This document shows positions 25,676-35,729 of a stretch of 56,426 bases of DNA, piece after piece; positions within the stretch are counted from its first letter, which is position 1; the number at the start of each line of letters is the position of its first letter. The DNA is taken from contig CAZHXA010000012.1 in the NCBI GenBank assembly GCA_964536025.1, forward strand, positions 1-56,426. Reading direction: 5' to 3'. The translations under genes and the position numbers were made by a program. Source of the DNA: RGIG4576 sp964536025. GTDB taxonomy: Bacteria > Bacteroidota > Bacteroidia > Bacteroidales > Muribaculaceae. Under the pieces are notes generated by a model. It was not told the origin of the DNA. It saw nothing but the letters and a program-made list of their open reading frames with translations, and made no database searches.

Positions 25676-27445
25676 TTATAATTCGGTTGTAATACCGTTA
25701 GGAATTTTTGCAACACCGTTTTTAAGAATTAAATATTGATCAGATTTCAATTGAATGTTTTCTTTGCTGTTTTTTGCTTTAATAGTGTATTCCAGCTTTT
25801 CAAGGTCTTCCAATTGGGTGCTTCCTTCTAATTCTTCTATTGTTAAAGTGATAGGAGTTACTGTTGCATTTCCGTTTTTAGGGTCATGAGCTTTGATAGT
25901 TAGAGTGTTTTCAGATGTTCCTGTCACTTTTATTTGTTTAAGCTCTTTGCCGAAAGAATCATATAGTTTTACCGATGCAACCAATTCAGTAGGAATTGTA
26001 CTTTCTGCATCAACGTTTAGAATTATTTTGTTGGTTAAGTCGGCAACATCTTCGAGGTCTTCTTTTAGTTCGTCAACAAAATCGGTATAATTAATTTCCA
26101 AATTCTTGAAAGAGAAAGGTACTTCCACATTATATTTACCTTCAAGAGTAAGGTTATCTTCTCCAAGCTTAAATCCGTTACCTGCATTGGTTCCGTTAGC
26201 TTTGATTATATCTGTGGTAATCTTGTAGCTATCGGGGATTGTTGCAAGAAGTTTTACCAAATCTTCATTTACAATGTATGTTATTGTATCTACTTTGTTT
26301 AAACATTCTTTGTTGGCGATGAAATAGTGAGTATTGTTTGATGGTTTGATTGCATTATCTCCTTTTAATTCGATAAAAATAGGATCGCCTATAGCAACGT
26401 TTTTGTCGTTGTCCCATGCAGTAATAGAAACAGTTGTTTCAATAGGCATGTCTACAGGATTATTGATTGATAAACTGAAATTCATTTCTTCAGGAGTAAA
26501 TGTAGATGATTTATCCTTAATGAAGTCAGGTAAATCGGTTATTTCCAATGATTCATTGATAGAAACATTTGGAGCTAAGATACCATTTACGCGAGTGATT
26601 TTAGTGTTTTCAATACTGTAACCGAATTGGATATTTAATTCCGTGTTTTGTACTTTAGACGGATTGATTACTACTATAGTAGAACCCGTGTTAAAGCTTA
26701 TTGATTCGTCTAAGCAGAAATATCTTTTACCGTTTTCTTCGGTAATGTATTTCTTCTGAATTGTATTATCAGAAGGAATTGCTATATTGGCGATATTTAT
26801 TGTGATATCTTGAGAATAATCATTCTCTTTGTTCAACACGATTTTTTCAATTGTTACTTCATGTTGTCCGTTTTTAAGTGTAATGATTTCGGGGAATTTA
26901 ACAGAAACATTATTTAATGTCATTTCGCTGATACCATTGTCTTTAGATTCAATTGATATTTGAATTGTAGAATTCACTCCATCTTCATTATTAAATTCAG
27001 CTAAGTATAAAGCTTCGATTTCAGACGGTAGTTCTGTTTTTGTCTCCGAAATAGTATATGTTGCAGATGTTGTGATGTTTAAGTCATCAAGAGATACTTC
27101 TTGGTCTAAATTGTTTTGAGGAAGACCCGAGTAAGTGAAATTGGAAAATTGAGGTTGTAAACCAGAAATTTCGAAAGGTTCAACTCTTTGGATTGATGAG
27201 TTAAATGAATCGTTAACTTTAAGTTCGTAAACTCCGGAACTGTTTACCGTTAAATCATTACCTGCTTTAATGATACGGCTTAATGGGATTTTTACTGTTT
27301 CACCTACCGGTAAGATGAAATTTTTACCTACATTGATATTGCTATCAATGTCTTTAGATAAATCATACTCATTGTCGCAAGAACTGAATACAGTTGCCAT
27401 CGATGCAAGGCATGCAACAACTAAAGAAAGACGATAAATTTTCAT
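25676..27445 (-). CDS. Large surface-type lipoprotein, partner of DUF5723
   Basis: 589 residues with a type II signal: a hydrophobic stretch then SSCDNEYDLSKDID, with lipidated Cys23. The aspartate-containing region after the cysteine (D-N-E-Y-D) is reminiscent of Bacteroidota surface-export signals. The rest is built of repeated beta-sandwich-like segments rich in Asn, Thr and Ile without catalytic motifs. Probably exported and beta-rich; ligand unknown. It is the first gene of a pair with DUF5723. A -7 element CAAATGTA (read on minus as TACATTTG, 27514-27507) lies 62 bases before the start, without a good -33. Confidence 0.8.
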   Translation of the reverse strand: MKIYRLSLVVACLASMATVFSSCDNEYDLSKDIDSNINVGKNFILPVGETVKIPLSRIIKAGNDLTVNSSGVYELKVNDSFNSSIQRVEPFEISGLQPQFSNFTYSGLPQNNLDQEVSLDDLNITTSATYTISETKTELPSEIEALYLAEFNNEDGVNSTIQISIESKDNGISEMTLNNVSVKFPEIITLKNGQHEVTIEKIVLNKENDYSQDITINIANIAIPSDNTIQKKYITEENGKRYFCLDESISFNTGSTIVVINPSKVQNTELNIQFGYSIENTKITRVNGILAPNVSINESLEITDLPDFIKDKSSTFTPEEMNFSLSINNPVDMPIETTVSITAWDNDKNVAIGDPIFIELKGDNAIKPSNNTHYFIANKECLNKVDTITYIVNEDLVKLLATIPDSYKITTDIIKANGTNAGNGFKLGEDNLTLEGKYNVEVPFSFKNLEINYTDFVDELKEDLEDVADLTNKIILNVDAESTIPTELVASVKLYDSFGKELKQIKVTGTSENTLTIKAHDPKNGNATVTPITLTIEELEGSTQLEDLEKLEYTIKAKNSKENIQLKSDQYLILKNGVAKIPNGITTEL

Positions 27446-27556
27446 GAGTGTGTTATTTAGTTTGTTATAAGTTTTCCTATTAAGTATAAATGTGATGTAA
27501 TTTTTACAAATGTAGTAAAAAAGTAATTAATAATGGTGAAAAAGTTTAAGAAATTA

Positions 27557-28201
27557 TCAAAAAAGTTTGTTGCTGTTATAGTGTTTGCAAAAATGTTTTA
27601 ACCCGCATTCAAGGCAATTTGGCTTGCGTGCGGTACATACATATCTGCCATGTAGTATTAGCCAATGGTGTGCAGTTGCCACGAGTTCTTCGGGTATGTA
27701 TTTCAGTAGAGTTCTTTCAGTTTCTAATGGTGTTTTTGAATTATTAGTGAGTCCTAACCTGTTGGATACGCGAAAAACATGAGTATCAACAGCCATGGCG
27801 GCTTGATTAAAAACTACTGATAATATCACGTTGGCCGTTTTTCGACCTACTCCCGGTATTTTTACCAATTCGTCAATGTTAGAGGGAACTTTGCCGTTAT
27901 AGCAGTCAACCAGCATGTTTGCCATACCTAAAAGCGACTTTGTTTTATTGTTGGGGAAAGTTACGCTTTTGATGAATTTAAAAATGTCGTCGGCTGAAGC
28001 TTTTGCCATGTCAAAAGGTGTAGGGTAGGCGTTGAAAAGAGCAGGAGTTACCATGTTTATGCGTTTATCGGTGCATTGAGCCGAAAGAATTACGGCAACG
28101 AGCAACTCAAATGGATTTCGGTAGTTTAATTCGGTATTTGGAGAAGGCATATTGGCTTGAAAATAATCAATAATACCCCTGTAACGTTCTTTTGTTGTCA
28201 T
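27557..28201 (-). CDS. nth: Endonuclease III
   Basis: DNA glycosylase/AP lyase that removes oxidised pyrimidines. The helix-hairpin-helix KIPGVGRKTAN carries the catalytic lysine and the following VDTHVFRVSNRLGL carries the catalytic aspartate. The C-terminal 4Fe-4S loop has spacing C-x6-C-x2-C-x5-C (from CTARKPNC to HFC). 214 residues is normal. A terminator separates it from pheS upstream, so its promoter is unclear. Confidence 0.95.
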   Translation of the reverse strand: MTTKERYRGIIDYFQANMPSPNTELNYRNPFELLVAVILSAQCTDKRINMVTPALFNAYPTPFDMAKASADDIFKFIKSVTFPNNKTKSLLGMANMLVDCYNGKVPSNIDELVKIPGVGRKTANVILSVVFNQAAMAVDTHVFRVSNRLGLTNNSKTPLETERTLLKYIPEELVATAHHWLILHGRYVCTARKPNCLECGLKHFCKHYNSNKLF

Positions 28202-28218
28202 TTCCGTATATTATAATA

Positions 28219-28249
28219 AAAAGGCTCTCGCAAAATGTGAGAGCCTTTT
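28219..28249. terminator. Terminator between pheS and nth
   Basis: AAAAGGCTCTC / GAGAGCCTTTT, an 11-bp perfect stem with a 9-base loop directly after pheS. A/T flanks allow action on the minus strand. Confidence 0.8.
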
Positions 28250-28258
28250 GTAAGTCTA

Positions 28259-29281
28259 TTAATGTGCCGATTCAAATTCTTCAAGGAATCGCATGTCGTT
28301 TTCTGAGAACATACGCAGGTCTTTAACCCTGTATTTCAAGTTGGTGATGCGTTCGATTCCCATACCGAGTGCATATCCTGTGTAAGTCTTGCTGTCAATA
28401 CCACAAGATTCAAGCACGTTAGGGTCAACCATACCACACCCCAAGATTTCAACCCATCCGGTACCTTTACAGAAAGCACAACCTTTACCACCACACAAGT
28501 CGCAAGAAATATCCATTTCAGCCGATGGCTCTGTGAATGGGAAATAAGATGGACGAAGACGTATTTTTGTTTCCGGTCCGAACATTTCGCGAGCGAAATA
28601 AAGTAAAACTTGCTTTAAGTCGGTAAAAGAAACGTTTTTGTCGACATATAGAGCTTCCACTTGGTGGAAAAAACAGTGAGCTCTGTATGAGATTGCTTCA
28701 TTACGGTACACACGTCCCGGGCAGATGATGCGGATAGGAGGTTTTGTGTGTTCCATCGTGCGACTTTGTACCGATGAAGTGTGTGTGCGAAGCAGTATGT
28801 CGGCAGGGTTGCGTTGAATAAAGAATGTATCTTGCATATCTCGTGCAGGATGATCTTCGGCGAAATTTAAAGCACCAAAAACATGCCAATCATCTTCGAT
28901 TTCCGGACCTTCGGCAACGGTAAATCCAAGTCGAGAGAAAATGTCGATAATTTCTTCACGCACCAATGAAATGGGGTGACGTGTTCCTAATGTTGCCGGA
29001 CTTGCCGAGCGAGTAAGGTCGATTGTGTCATCGTCATTGTTCTTTTCTTCAAAAGTTTCACGCAAAGAATTGATTTTTTCAGTTGCGAAATTTTTCAATA
29101 CGTTCAACTTTTGACCGATTTCTTTCTTTTGTTCGTTAGGAACGTTACGAAAATCATTGAATAGCGATGGAATTTCTCCTTTTTTGCTTAAATATTTTAT
29201 GCGAAGTGCTTCCAATTCGTCAGCATTGGTCGCATGCAAAGATTTTACCTCTTCGGTGAGTTTTTCTATTTTTTCTAACAT
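28259..29281 (-). CDS. pheS: Phenylalanine-tRNA ligase alpha subunit
   Basis: Catalytic alpha subunit of the (alpha-beta)2 synthetase. The N-terminal coiled coil (1-85) is followed by the class II core: motif 2 CPGRVYRNEAISYRAHCFFHQVE (partly shown), FTEPSAEMD and motif 3 GYALGMGIERITNL. A CDLCGGKGCAFC insert with four cysteines, a possible zinc knuckle, precedes WVEILGCGMVDP; such inserts occur in PheS of Bacteroidota and some other phyla. The ATG at 29281 is preferred over a TTG at 29293. pheT is not in the window, so the subunits are encoded apart. Confidence 0.96.
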   Translation of the reverse strand: MLEKIEKLTEEVKSLHATNADELEALRIKYLSKKGEIPSLFNDFRNVPNEQKKEIGQKLNVLKNFATEKINSLRETFEEKNNDDDTIDLTRSASPATLGTRHPISLVREEIIDIFSRLGFTVAEGPEIEDDWHVFGALNFAEDHPARDMQDTFFIQRNPADILLRTHTSSVQSRTMEHTKPPIRIICPGRVYRNEAISYRAHCFFHQVEALYVDKNVSFTDLKQVLLYFAREMFGPETKIRLRPSYFPFTEPSAEMDISCDLCGGKGCAFCKGTGWVEILGCGMVDPNVLESCGIDSKTYTGYALGMGIERITNLKYRVKDLRMFSENDMRFLEEFESAH

Positions 29282-29310
29282 TGTGATATACAAGTAAAAA
29301 TTTTATGCGA

Positions 29311-29318
29311 CAAAGTTA
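29311..29318 (-). promoter_or_regulatory. -7 element for pheS
   Basis: TAACTTTG on the minus strand, 29 bases before the pheS ATG. The -33 region is not consensus. It lies 12 bases from the divergent tilS -7 element. Confidence 0.5.
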
Positions 29319-29330
29319 CGCAAAAAAATG

Positions 29331-29338
29331 TATCTTTG
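29331..29338 (+). promoter_or_regulatory. -7 element for tilS
   Basis: TATCTTTG only four bases before the tilS ATG at 29343. The expected transcription start falls on or next to the A of the start codon, predicting a leaderless mRNA. The -33 box is poor. Confidence 0.55.
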
Positions 29339-29342
29339 CCAC

Positions 29343-30716
29343 ATGAATGCACATGAATTTCAAGAAAAGATTTCAGAATATGTTAAAGAACACGAATTGA
29401 TACAATCGGGTGAAGAAGTGGTTGTAGCATTAAGCGGTGGAGCCGATTCGGTGGCTTTGCTTCATGTTTTACTGGCTTTGAATATACCATGTAGTGCATT
29501 ACATTGTAATTTTGGACTTAGGGGAGCCGAGTCGGACCGTGATGAAACTTTTGTACGAGATTTGTGTGCAAAATTTGGCGTGCAATTGGAAGTCACTCAT
29601 TTTGATGTAGCTCATTATGAACAAGAGCATAAGGTTTCTACTGAAATGGCTTGTCGCGAATTGCGTTATGAGTGGTTTGAAAGCGAACGCGTTAAAAAAA
29701 GAGCCGATTATATAGCTGTGGCTCATCATAGAGACGATAATATCGAAACTTTTTTCTTGAATATGTTGCGTGGAACGGGAATAAATGGGCTTTCGGGTAT
29801 AAAACCGAAAAACGGAAGAATAATAAGACCGTTGTTGTGTGTATCCCGTCAAGATGTAGAAGATTATTTATGTGCCTTGAATATGTCTTATGTTACCGAT
29901 AGCACAAATTTGGAAAATGATTTCAAGCGTAATAAAATAAGGAATATATTGATTCCTGCTTTTAAAGACTTGTTTGCCGATTTTGAAACGGGAATATCAA
30001 GGACTTTGGATAATGTTATGTCATGTTCCGAATTCTATAATTATTCTGTTGAAAAACTTAAAAATGAATGTGTTATCGATGCAGGTGATGGCATAAAGAA
30101 AGTGAATTTGAAATTGTTACGCAATATAAATTCAGGATACAGAACCGCACTTTATGAGATAGTTAAAGATTATGGTTTTAACTCAGAGCAAGCAAAAGGC
30201 ATCTATCATGCACTTCTTCGACCTGATTGTGTGGGAAATAAATATATTTCAAACGAGTGGGAACTTGTCATAGGACGTGATGAAATAGAACTTTTCAATC
30301 TTGTAGAGAGTGTTGAAGTAGTGGAGCGTGCCGTAAATCTTGAAAATTTGCTCAATAGAGAAAAAAACGATGGAGAATTCTCGGTTACTATTGTTAAATG
30401 TAATGGAGATGTAAAAAACTGTATGAAAGGAATAGATGGAAGAACAAGTATTGCATTAAATGTTTCGGTATTGAAAGAAAATATTCCTTTTGTATTGAGA
30501 AAATGGAGACAGGGAGACATTATACATCCTTATGGTATGAAAGGTTCAAAATTGGTGAGCGACCTTTTTGTTGATAATAAGTACTCCGAATCGGAAAAAC
30601 GTCGTGCAAAAGTTCTTGCAGTAGGGAATGAAGTGTTTTGGGCCTTGGGACTGCGAGCAACAGGAAAATACTCTGTAAAAAGTACTGATGAGTGTTATTT
30701 AAAATTATCTATATGA
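29343..30716 (+). CDS. tilS: tRNA(Ile)-lysidine synthase
   Basis: Modifies C34 of the tRNA-Ile CAU anticodon to lysidine with ATP and lysine, an essential decoding step. The PP-loop SGGADS (31-36), the HHRDDNIETFFLNMLRGTG block (shown partly) and the C-terminal TilS domain (LRKWRQGDIIHPYGMKGSKLV, shown partly) are present. 457 residues is the long form of the family. An upstream in-frame ATG at 29328 is rejected because it overlaps the promoter -7 element. It is divergent from pheS, so two tRNA-charging or modifying genes share the same short promoter region. Confidence 0.94.
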   Translation: MNAHEFQEKISEYVKEHELIQSGEEVVVALSGGADSVALLHVLLALNIPCSALHCNFGLRGAESDRDETFVRDLCAKFGVQLEVTHFDVAHYEQEHKVSTEMACRELRYEWFESERVKKRADYIAVAHHRDDNIETFFLNMLRGTGINGLSGIKPKNGRIIRPLLCVSRQDVEDYLCALNMSYVTDSTNLENDFKRNKIRNILIPAFKDLFADFETGISRTLDNVMSCSEFYNYSVEKLKNECVIDAGDGIKKVNLKLLRNINSGYRTALYEIVKDYGFNSEQAKGIYHALLRPDCVGNKYISNEWELVIGRDEIELFNLVESVEVVERAVNLENLLNREKNDGEFSVTIVKCNGDVKNCMKGIDGRTSIALNVSVLKENIPFVLRKWRQGDIIHPYGMKGSKLVSDLFVDNKYSESEKRRAKVLAVGNEVFWALGLRATGKYSVKSTDECYLKLSI

Positions 30717-30755
30717 TAAATAAAAAATAAAAATAAAAGTTAATAAGAATATTTT

Positions 30756-30786
30756 TTTGTTGCGTATAAAAAAAACATTACATTTG
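30756..30786 (+). promoter_or_regulatory. Promoter of the caspase-cluster operon
   Basis: TTTG (30756-30759), 19 bases, TACATTTG (30779-30786): a full match to consensus, with a leader of about 75 bases before the first gene. Confidence 0.75.
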
Positions 30787-30865
30787 CATTATTAAAACGT
30801 AAAAGCGGATTAAATAGTATTAATAGATATATAAATAAACAAGTATAATTCACTACGAAAAAGCT

Positions 30866-32956
30866 ATGAATAAAAAAGTATTAGGACTCCTTGCTATAGG
30901 ATTATTAGCATGTGTAAAGGCAGATTTGAATGCCCAAATCTTTTTGCCTTCTGATAGCTTAAAGTTAATCAACTTTAGGCAAACATTAGTTAATGCACAA
31001 AATAATATGTATTTTGTTGCGGGAACCGATTTGAAAGGTGATTTTAAAACTTATTCGGGCATGAAATATGAGTTCTTTGAACCTGAACAATGGAGTATAA
31101 CTCCATTACTTAGTGGTGAAGTCTTATATAGTAAAGGTAAAAAGGTGAGAATGTGGAATCCTTATAGTAAAACAGATGGAGACGTCTTGTTTAAAACTAA
31201 AGAAAAAGGACAAATAGGAAAATTGGTGTTCTCTCCTGATGGAAAATATGTATTGGTCATAACCAAAGATAATAAATTAAATAAGGCTTTAACCGACACT
31301 AAGGTAAAAGAAAAATTGGTTTATTCAGCACCTTTGGCAGGTCAACCAACTAAAATTGAAGTAAACAAGCAAGCAAATGTTGCATTGTTATTGGAAGGAA
31401 ATAAAGTGGAAGTGTTTAACCTTGAAAGAGGTGCGAGCCGTAAGGTTATTGATTTCCAACAAGACGTACTTGATGTGGATTTCTCTGCTAATTATCGTGA
31501 ATTTGCGGTACTTCTTGCCGATGGAACTACAAAAGTTTTCAATGCTAACGACTTGAAAGAAAATAAGAGCTATCCATCTATAAAAGGAGCTCAAAATTGT
31601 GTTTTCCACTCAGAAGGTAAATATTTGATAGTAAATACAGGTTCATCATTCCAATTACTTAACCTATTGACTTCAAAAATCGATTATATCATCAGTATTG
31701 AAGCCGAAAATGTGTTAGGTCTTGATGTGTTGAGCTCATTTAACAAGAAAGATCAATTGTTTTATTACAAGAATAAGTGCTTAGGAGTATATACATTGGA
31801 CGGTGTTGAAAGATACTACACGATGGACTTGAAACGTGCTCTTGATTTACAAATGTCGGAATGGTCAAAGATGCGTGAAGGCGAAACCGATGAAGAATAT
31901 CGTAATCGTGTAAACGATGAAAATAGAGCAAAAGTTGCTTTACAATTGGAGTATGATATCGTATCTTCTTTTGCAGGTAACTTAATTAATGAAGATGGTG
32001 CAAAGTTAGGTAAGTACGTTGAAAAGAAACAAGCTTTGGCTATCGACTTTAACAATATGCCTTCAATTTATTTGGATGTACCATCAGCTGAATTGAATGA
32101 GTTGAATAATATCGATGATATCGAGTTCTTCAATACAATTTATGCTCTTGATGAAAACGATAAGTTTGAGGTCATTTATACCGAAGCTCGAAACAAACAT
32201 ACAGGTTCTGTCTATATGTATGATAATAAGAGCCGTAAAACAATATCATTTGAGCAAAATGATTTTGTGCCGGTGGAAGTGATACAATTGGCTAATGTTG
32301 AGGCTGCTCGTTTGGAAACAATGAAAGAAGAAATCATTGCTCAAGCACAAACCGAAAACTTGTTGACTGAACACACTCATATTACCGTTAATACTAATGT
32401 AGAAGACGATTATGATGCAGATGGTAATAAGATATTGAATTATAATGTAGATTATCAATATCAAGTTGAGGAAGAATTCAGTGAAAACGATGACTTTAAG
32501 TCTGGAAAATATGTTGCGACAGAGTCAAATGCTGCAAAGAATTTGTTGAATTTGATTGAAAAATCATTACAAGGTGATTTCTCAAAATATTTGAATGATT
32601 GTAGTAAGGTGATTGTAAGCATTACCGGTTCAGCCGACGCTGCTCCTATTAAGGGTATGTTGAGATATAGAGGTGAATATGGCGACTTGATAGATCAAAT
32701 TGCAACCCAAGATGGAGAATTGACTACAATGACCGTAACAAAGCAAAAAGGAATTCGTTCTAATGAAGAACTTGCTTTGATGCGAGCTTATGGTGTGGGT
32801 GAATATTTGAAAGCTAATGCATTTAGTACCATAGATGCAAAGGTTGATTATAAATATAATGTGGAAGTAGCTAAGGAAAAAGGTAGTGCATTCCGCAGAA
32901 TTAAAGTTGCATTGAAGTTCGTTGATACCTTTAAGGAACAAATGAACAAAAAATAA
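30866..32956 (+). CDS. Exported beta-propeller protein with OmpA-like C-terminus
   Basis: 696 residues. A signal peptide (about 1-24, ending LNAQ) is followed by WD40/YVTN-like propeller blades (about 25-330) with repeated patterns such as LVFSPDGKYVLVITKDNKL, VDFSANYREFAVLLADGT and CVFHSEGKYLIVNTGS. A charged middle section (MREGETDEEYRNRVNDENRAK, shown partly) follows. The last 120 residues resemble an OmpA-like peptidoglycan-binding domain: VIVSITGSADAAPIKG, then NEELALMRAYGVGEYLK (family N..L...RA..V..YL) and a final FRRIKVALKF (family RRV.I). It heads a three-gene unit with a caspase-like and a DUF4384 protein. The likely location is the periplasm, anchored to the wall. Function unknown. 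Confidence 0.75.
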   Translation: MNKKVLGLLAIGLLACVKADLNAQIFLPSDSLKLINFRQTLVNAQNNMYFVAGTDLKGDFKTYSGMKYEFFEPEQWSITPLLSGEVLYSKGKKVRMWNPYSKTDGDVLFKTKEKGQIGKLVFSPDGKYVLVITKDNKLNKALTDTKVKEKLVYSAPLAGQPTKIEVNKQANVALLLEGNKVEVFNLERGASRKVIDFQQDVLDVDFSANYREFAVLLADGTTKVFNANDLKENKSYPSIKGAQNCVFHSEGKYLIVNTGSSFQLLNLLTSKIDYIISIEAENVLGLDVLSSFNKKDQLFYYKNKCLGVYTLDGVERYYTMDLKRALDLQMSEWSKMREGETDEEYRNRVNDENRAKVALQLEYDIVSSFAGNLINEDGAKLGKYVEKKQALAIDFNNMPSIYLDVPSAELNELNNIDDIEFFNTIYALDENDKFEVIYTEARNKHTGSVYMYDNKSRKTISFEQNDFVPVEVIQLANVEAARLETMKEEIIAQAQTENLLTEHTHITVNTNVEDDYDADGNKILNYNVDYQYQVEEEFSENDDFKSGKYVATESNAAKNLLNLIEKSLQGDFSKYLNDCSKVIVSITGSADAAPIKGMLRYRGEYGDLIDQIATQDGELTTMTVTKQKGIRSNEELALMRAYGVGEYLKANAFSTIDAKVDYKYNVEVAKEKGSAFRRIKVALKFVDTFKEQMNKK

Positions 32957-32979
32957 AAAAGTAAATTAAAAAATCATGG

Positions 32980-33005
32980 GACTGTGCTATAAAAATGGCA
33001 CAGTC
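32980..33005 (+). terminator. Hairpin between the propeller and caspase genes
   Basis: GACTGTGC / GCACAGTC, an 8-bp perfect stem with a 10-base loop, followed by TCATTTGCCGTTTT. The T-run is weak, so partial termination or an mRNA-stabilising role is as likely as full termination. Confidence 0.45.
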
Positions 33006-33061
33006 TCATTTGCCGTTTTAAAAAATAGGCGTAAAAAAAGATATATAGAAAAAGTCTTAGT

Positions 33062-35725
33062 ATGAAAATTATTCGTAATTGTGGTTTAAGTGTTTTACTG
33101 TTGTTGTTCTTAGGAATATCAATCGGTTCGGCTCGTAATGTGAAAAATGTATCAAAAAACATTGATTCCTCTGTTATAGATACAACACAAGTATGCGACA
33201 CCGTTATTGAAAAGACTAAAATGGAAATAGCTGACAGCTTGTTTGCTTTATATGAAACAAGAGTTTTACAAAATGAGACGTCCGATTCCATTTATAAATC
33301 ATTAAATGAATGTACTTCGGTATATTTTGATGTGTTTAATGATACAACATTTGCTGAGTCTTTTCCTCAAATAAAGATTAAGTTGTTATCGTTACATGAT
33401 AAATTACAAGAAGGTGGGGTTTATTATAGTCAAAGAGGAAATAATGTAATGGCAACAGAATTATTGGAAAAATATATTTTGTTACCTAAGCATGATTATT
33501 TCCAAGATGCTAATATAACATTGGCTCCTAATTATCCTATGCTTGTGTTTTATGTGGCTCAAAATAAGTATAATGTAAAAGATTTTTCAGCGTCAGCCAT
33601 TCTTTTTGATGAATATTTAAAATCAAAAAATAGAGATTTTGAACAAAAAGCTTATTTGTTTTTGGGAAAATCTTATGGATATATAGGAAGAGACGAACAG
33701 CAGATATTCACGTTGATGAAAGGATTGGAAAAATATCCTAAGGATATAGATATTCTTAAAGAAATTGTTGAATATCATATAAAAACCAATAGTGCAAGTC
33801 AAGCAAATCTATACTTGATGAATTATGAATCATTGGGAGGAAATCAAAACGATTTGTTAAGCATGAAAGCTCGAATTGCTGAAGTATCGGGAGATTTCAT
33901 GTCGGCATTATTGTTGAGTGAACGATTACATACAATGAATGAAAGTAATGTAAATAATATGAGTTTGTATGGGCGTTCAGCATATAATTTCGTAATAAAT
34001 GAGATGAAAAACGGTAAGGTTGATGCTCATAATAAGCCGTTGCCTGAACTTAATTCATATCTTGAAATTGCAGCAGATATGTTTTCACGCATAGTGAACA
34101 TAACTTCCGATAAAGTATATTATGACGCCCTTATTGATACATATTTATTGCTTGATAGAAAAGAAGAAGCTGTTGCAATTGCCGATAAATTGGGACGTAC
34201 ATTGAAAACTCATGATGAAGTTCCACAAGCATTGTTGTCGGAAGAAAAGAAAGCTCAGCCTAAAAAAGAAGTGGAAGACCCGTTGTATTCGAGAGTAGAA
34301 ACTGAAAAGCAAAAAGAAGAAGCCCCGTTGGTAACAGCAGCCGGTGTTCCGTTATTCCATTATTTTGCTAATGATTACGTTGAAAAACGTTTGAAACCTT
34401 GGTTTGTAAAAGGAACGTTTGAGAAAACGATAGATTATGAAAAACGAACTTCGGGAGAATCTTTGATAGCTAAAAAACGTGAGCTTGTTAATGAAGCAAA
34501 ACAAGCATATTTGCGTAAATATGTTTCAACTGTTGCAAGTAGAGTGGGAGGTATTGAAAATAAAGGATATGATGCCGACAATGAAACATTCTATTTGACA
34601 TATAACTTGGGTTATATGGTTGTCAATGTTCCTATTAAGGATGCTGCTATAATGGATGCCAATTGGGGATTTATAAAATTGACAGACCCAAAATTTGAAG
34701 TCGTTGGAGATTCAATTGTGCTTTCAGAACTTTCTTTCAGTTTGCCCGATGCCGGATTAACTTATACTTATTCACGAAATGAAAGAAATAAATATGAGGA
34801 AAAAGACTTCATTGTGGAAAATGTGTTGGGTGACAACGGACTTGACGATATATTGGGTATAAATAAAGGAACTGAAAAAGGCAATGCAAGTACTGTAACG
34901 CATAGTGAGACAATCATAGGCAGTAATCGTGTAAGTGATATTGATGTAGGTATTCCATTATTGCCAGATTCTTTAATTAACAATAACCAATACACATTTG
35001 TGCTAATCATAAGTAATGAAAATTATGATTGGGCTGATAGAGTGCATTATGCTCTTGCCGATGGTATGTCGTTTAAAGAATATTGTTTGAAAGTGTTGGG
35101 AGTTCCCAAAAAGAATATAAAAGACGTGGTTGACGTATCTTCTATCACAATGGAGATGCAAATTGAAAAATTTGTCTCATTGTTGAGAGAGTATGGAAGT
35201 CAGGCGAGAGGAATAGTTTACTATTCAGGTCACGGTGTTCCTAATATGGTTACCCAAGAGGCTTATTTCTTGGCAAAGGACGGTTATCCGACCAGTCTTA
35301 AGGGAACAATTTCAATAAAGAATCTATATGACCAATTGGCAACAACAGGAGCTAGCCGTATCGATGTGTTCTTGGATTGTTGTTTCAGTGGTAACACAAA
35401 GGGCGGAAATGCTATTGTACAAAACCGTGCAACTGCAATAAAACCTAAAGAAAATTCATTGAATGGTAATATCGTAGTATTCTCAGCATGTTCAGGGGAT
35501 GAAACTGCCTTTCATTATGCTGAACAAGGACACGGATTGTTTACTTATTTCTTGTTGAAAAAGTTGAAAGAAACAGGAGGAGATGTTACAATGGGAGAAT
35601 TGCAGGATTATATATATAAGAATGTGAGAAGAACGTCATTACATAATAATGATGTGTATCAAACGCCTAATGTGAACTATTCTGAATCCATGAGCCTTGA
35701 GTGGAAAAACATGAAAATGAGATAA
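33062..35725 (+). CDS. Exported TPR protein with C-terminal caspase-like protease domain
   Basis: 887 residues. A signal peptide (about 1-25, GISIGSA) is followed by a TPR-like helical region (about 105-380: AQNKYNVKDFSASAILFDEY, LFLGKSYGYIGRDEQQIFTL and similar), a linker, a beta-rich domain (about 430-600) and a C14 caspase domain (about 650-885). The catalytic dyad is visible: His724 in YYSGHGVP and Cys774 in DCCFSG (Cys773 precedes it). FVLIISNENY and VVFSACSGDETAFHYAEQGHG (shown partly) are the usual flanking motifs. Bacterial caspase homologs cut after Arg/Lys or Asp; specificity here is unknown. Export to the periplasm or surface is notable, since many studied bacterial caspases are cytoplasmic defence effectors. 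It is 4 bases upstream of the DUF4384 gene. Confidence 0.88.
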   Translation: MKIIRNCGLSVLLLLFLGISIGSARNVKNVSKNIDSSVIDTTQVCDTVIEKTKMEIADSLFALYETRVLQNETSDSIYKSLNECTSVYFDVFNDTTFAESFPQIKIKLLSLHDKLQEGGVYYSQRGNNVMATELLEKYILLPKHDYFQDANITLAPNYPMLVFYVAQNKYNVKDFSASAILFDEYLKSKNRDFEQKAYLFLGKSYGYIGRDEQQIFTLMKGLEKYPKDIDILKEIVEYHIKTNSASQANLYLMNYESLGGNQNDLLSMKARIAEVSGDFMSALLLSERLHTMNESNVNNMSLYGRSAYNFVINEMKNGKVDAHNKPLPELNSYLEIAADMFSRIVNITSDKVYYDALIDTYLLLDRKEEAVAIADKLGRTLKTHDEVPQALLSEEKKAQPKKEVEDPLYSRVETEKQKEEAPLVTAAGVPLFHYFANDYVEKRLKPWFVKGTFEKTIDYEKRTSGESLIAKKRELVNEAKQAYLRKYVSTVASRVGGIENKGYDADNETFYLTYNLGYMVVNVPIKDAAIMDANWGFIKLTDPKFEVVGDSIVLSELSFSLPDAGLTYTYSRNERNKYEEKDFIVENVLGDNGLDDILGINKGTEKGNASTVTHSETIIGSNRVSDIDVGIPLLPDSLINNNQYTFVLIISNENYDWADRVHYALADGMSFKEYCLKVLGVPKKNIKDVVDVSSITMEMQIEKFVSLLREYGSQARGIVYYSGHGVPNMVTQEAYFLAKDGYPTSLKGTISIKNLYDQLATTGASRIDVFLDCCFSGNTKGGNAIVQNRATAIKPKENSLNGNIVVFSACSGDETAFHYAEQGHGLFTYFLLKKLKETGGDVTMGELQDYIYKNVRRTSLHNNDVYQTPNVNYSESMSLEWKNMKMR

Positions 35726-35729
35726 TAGT

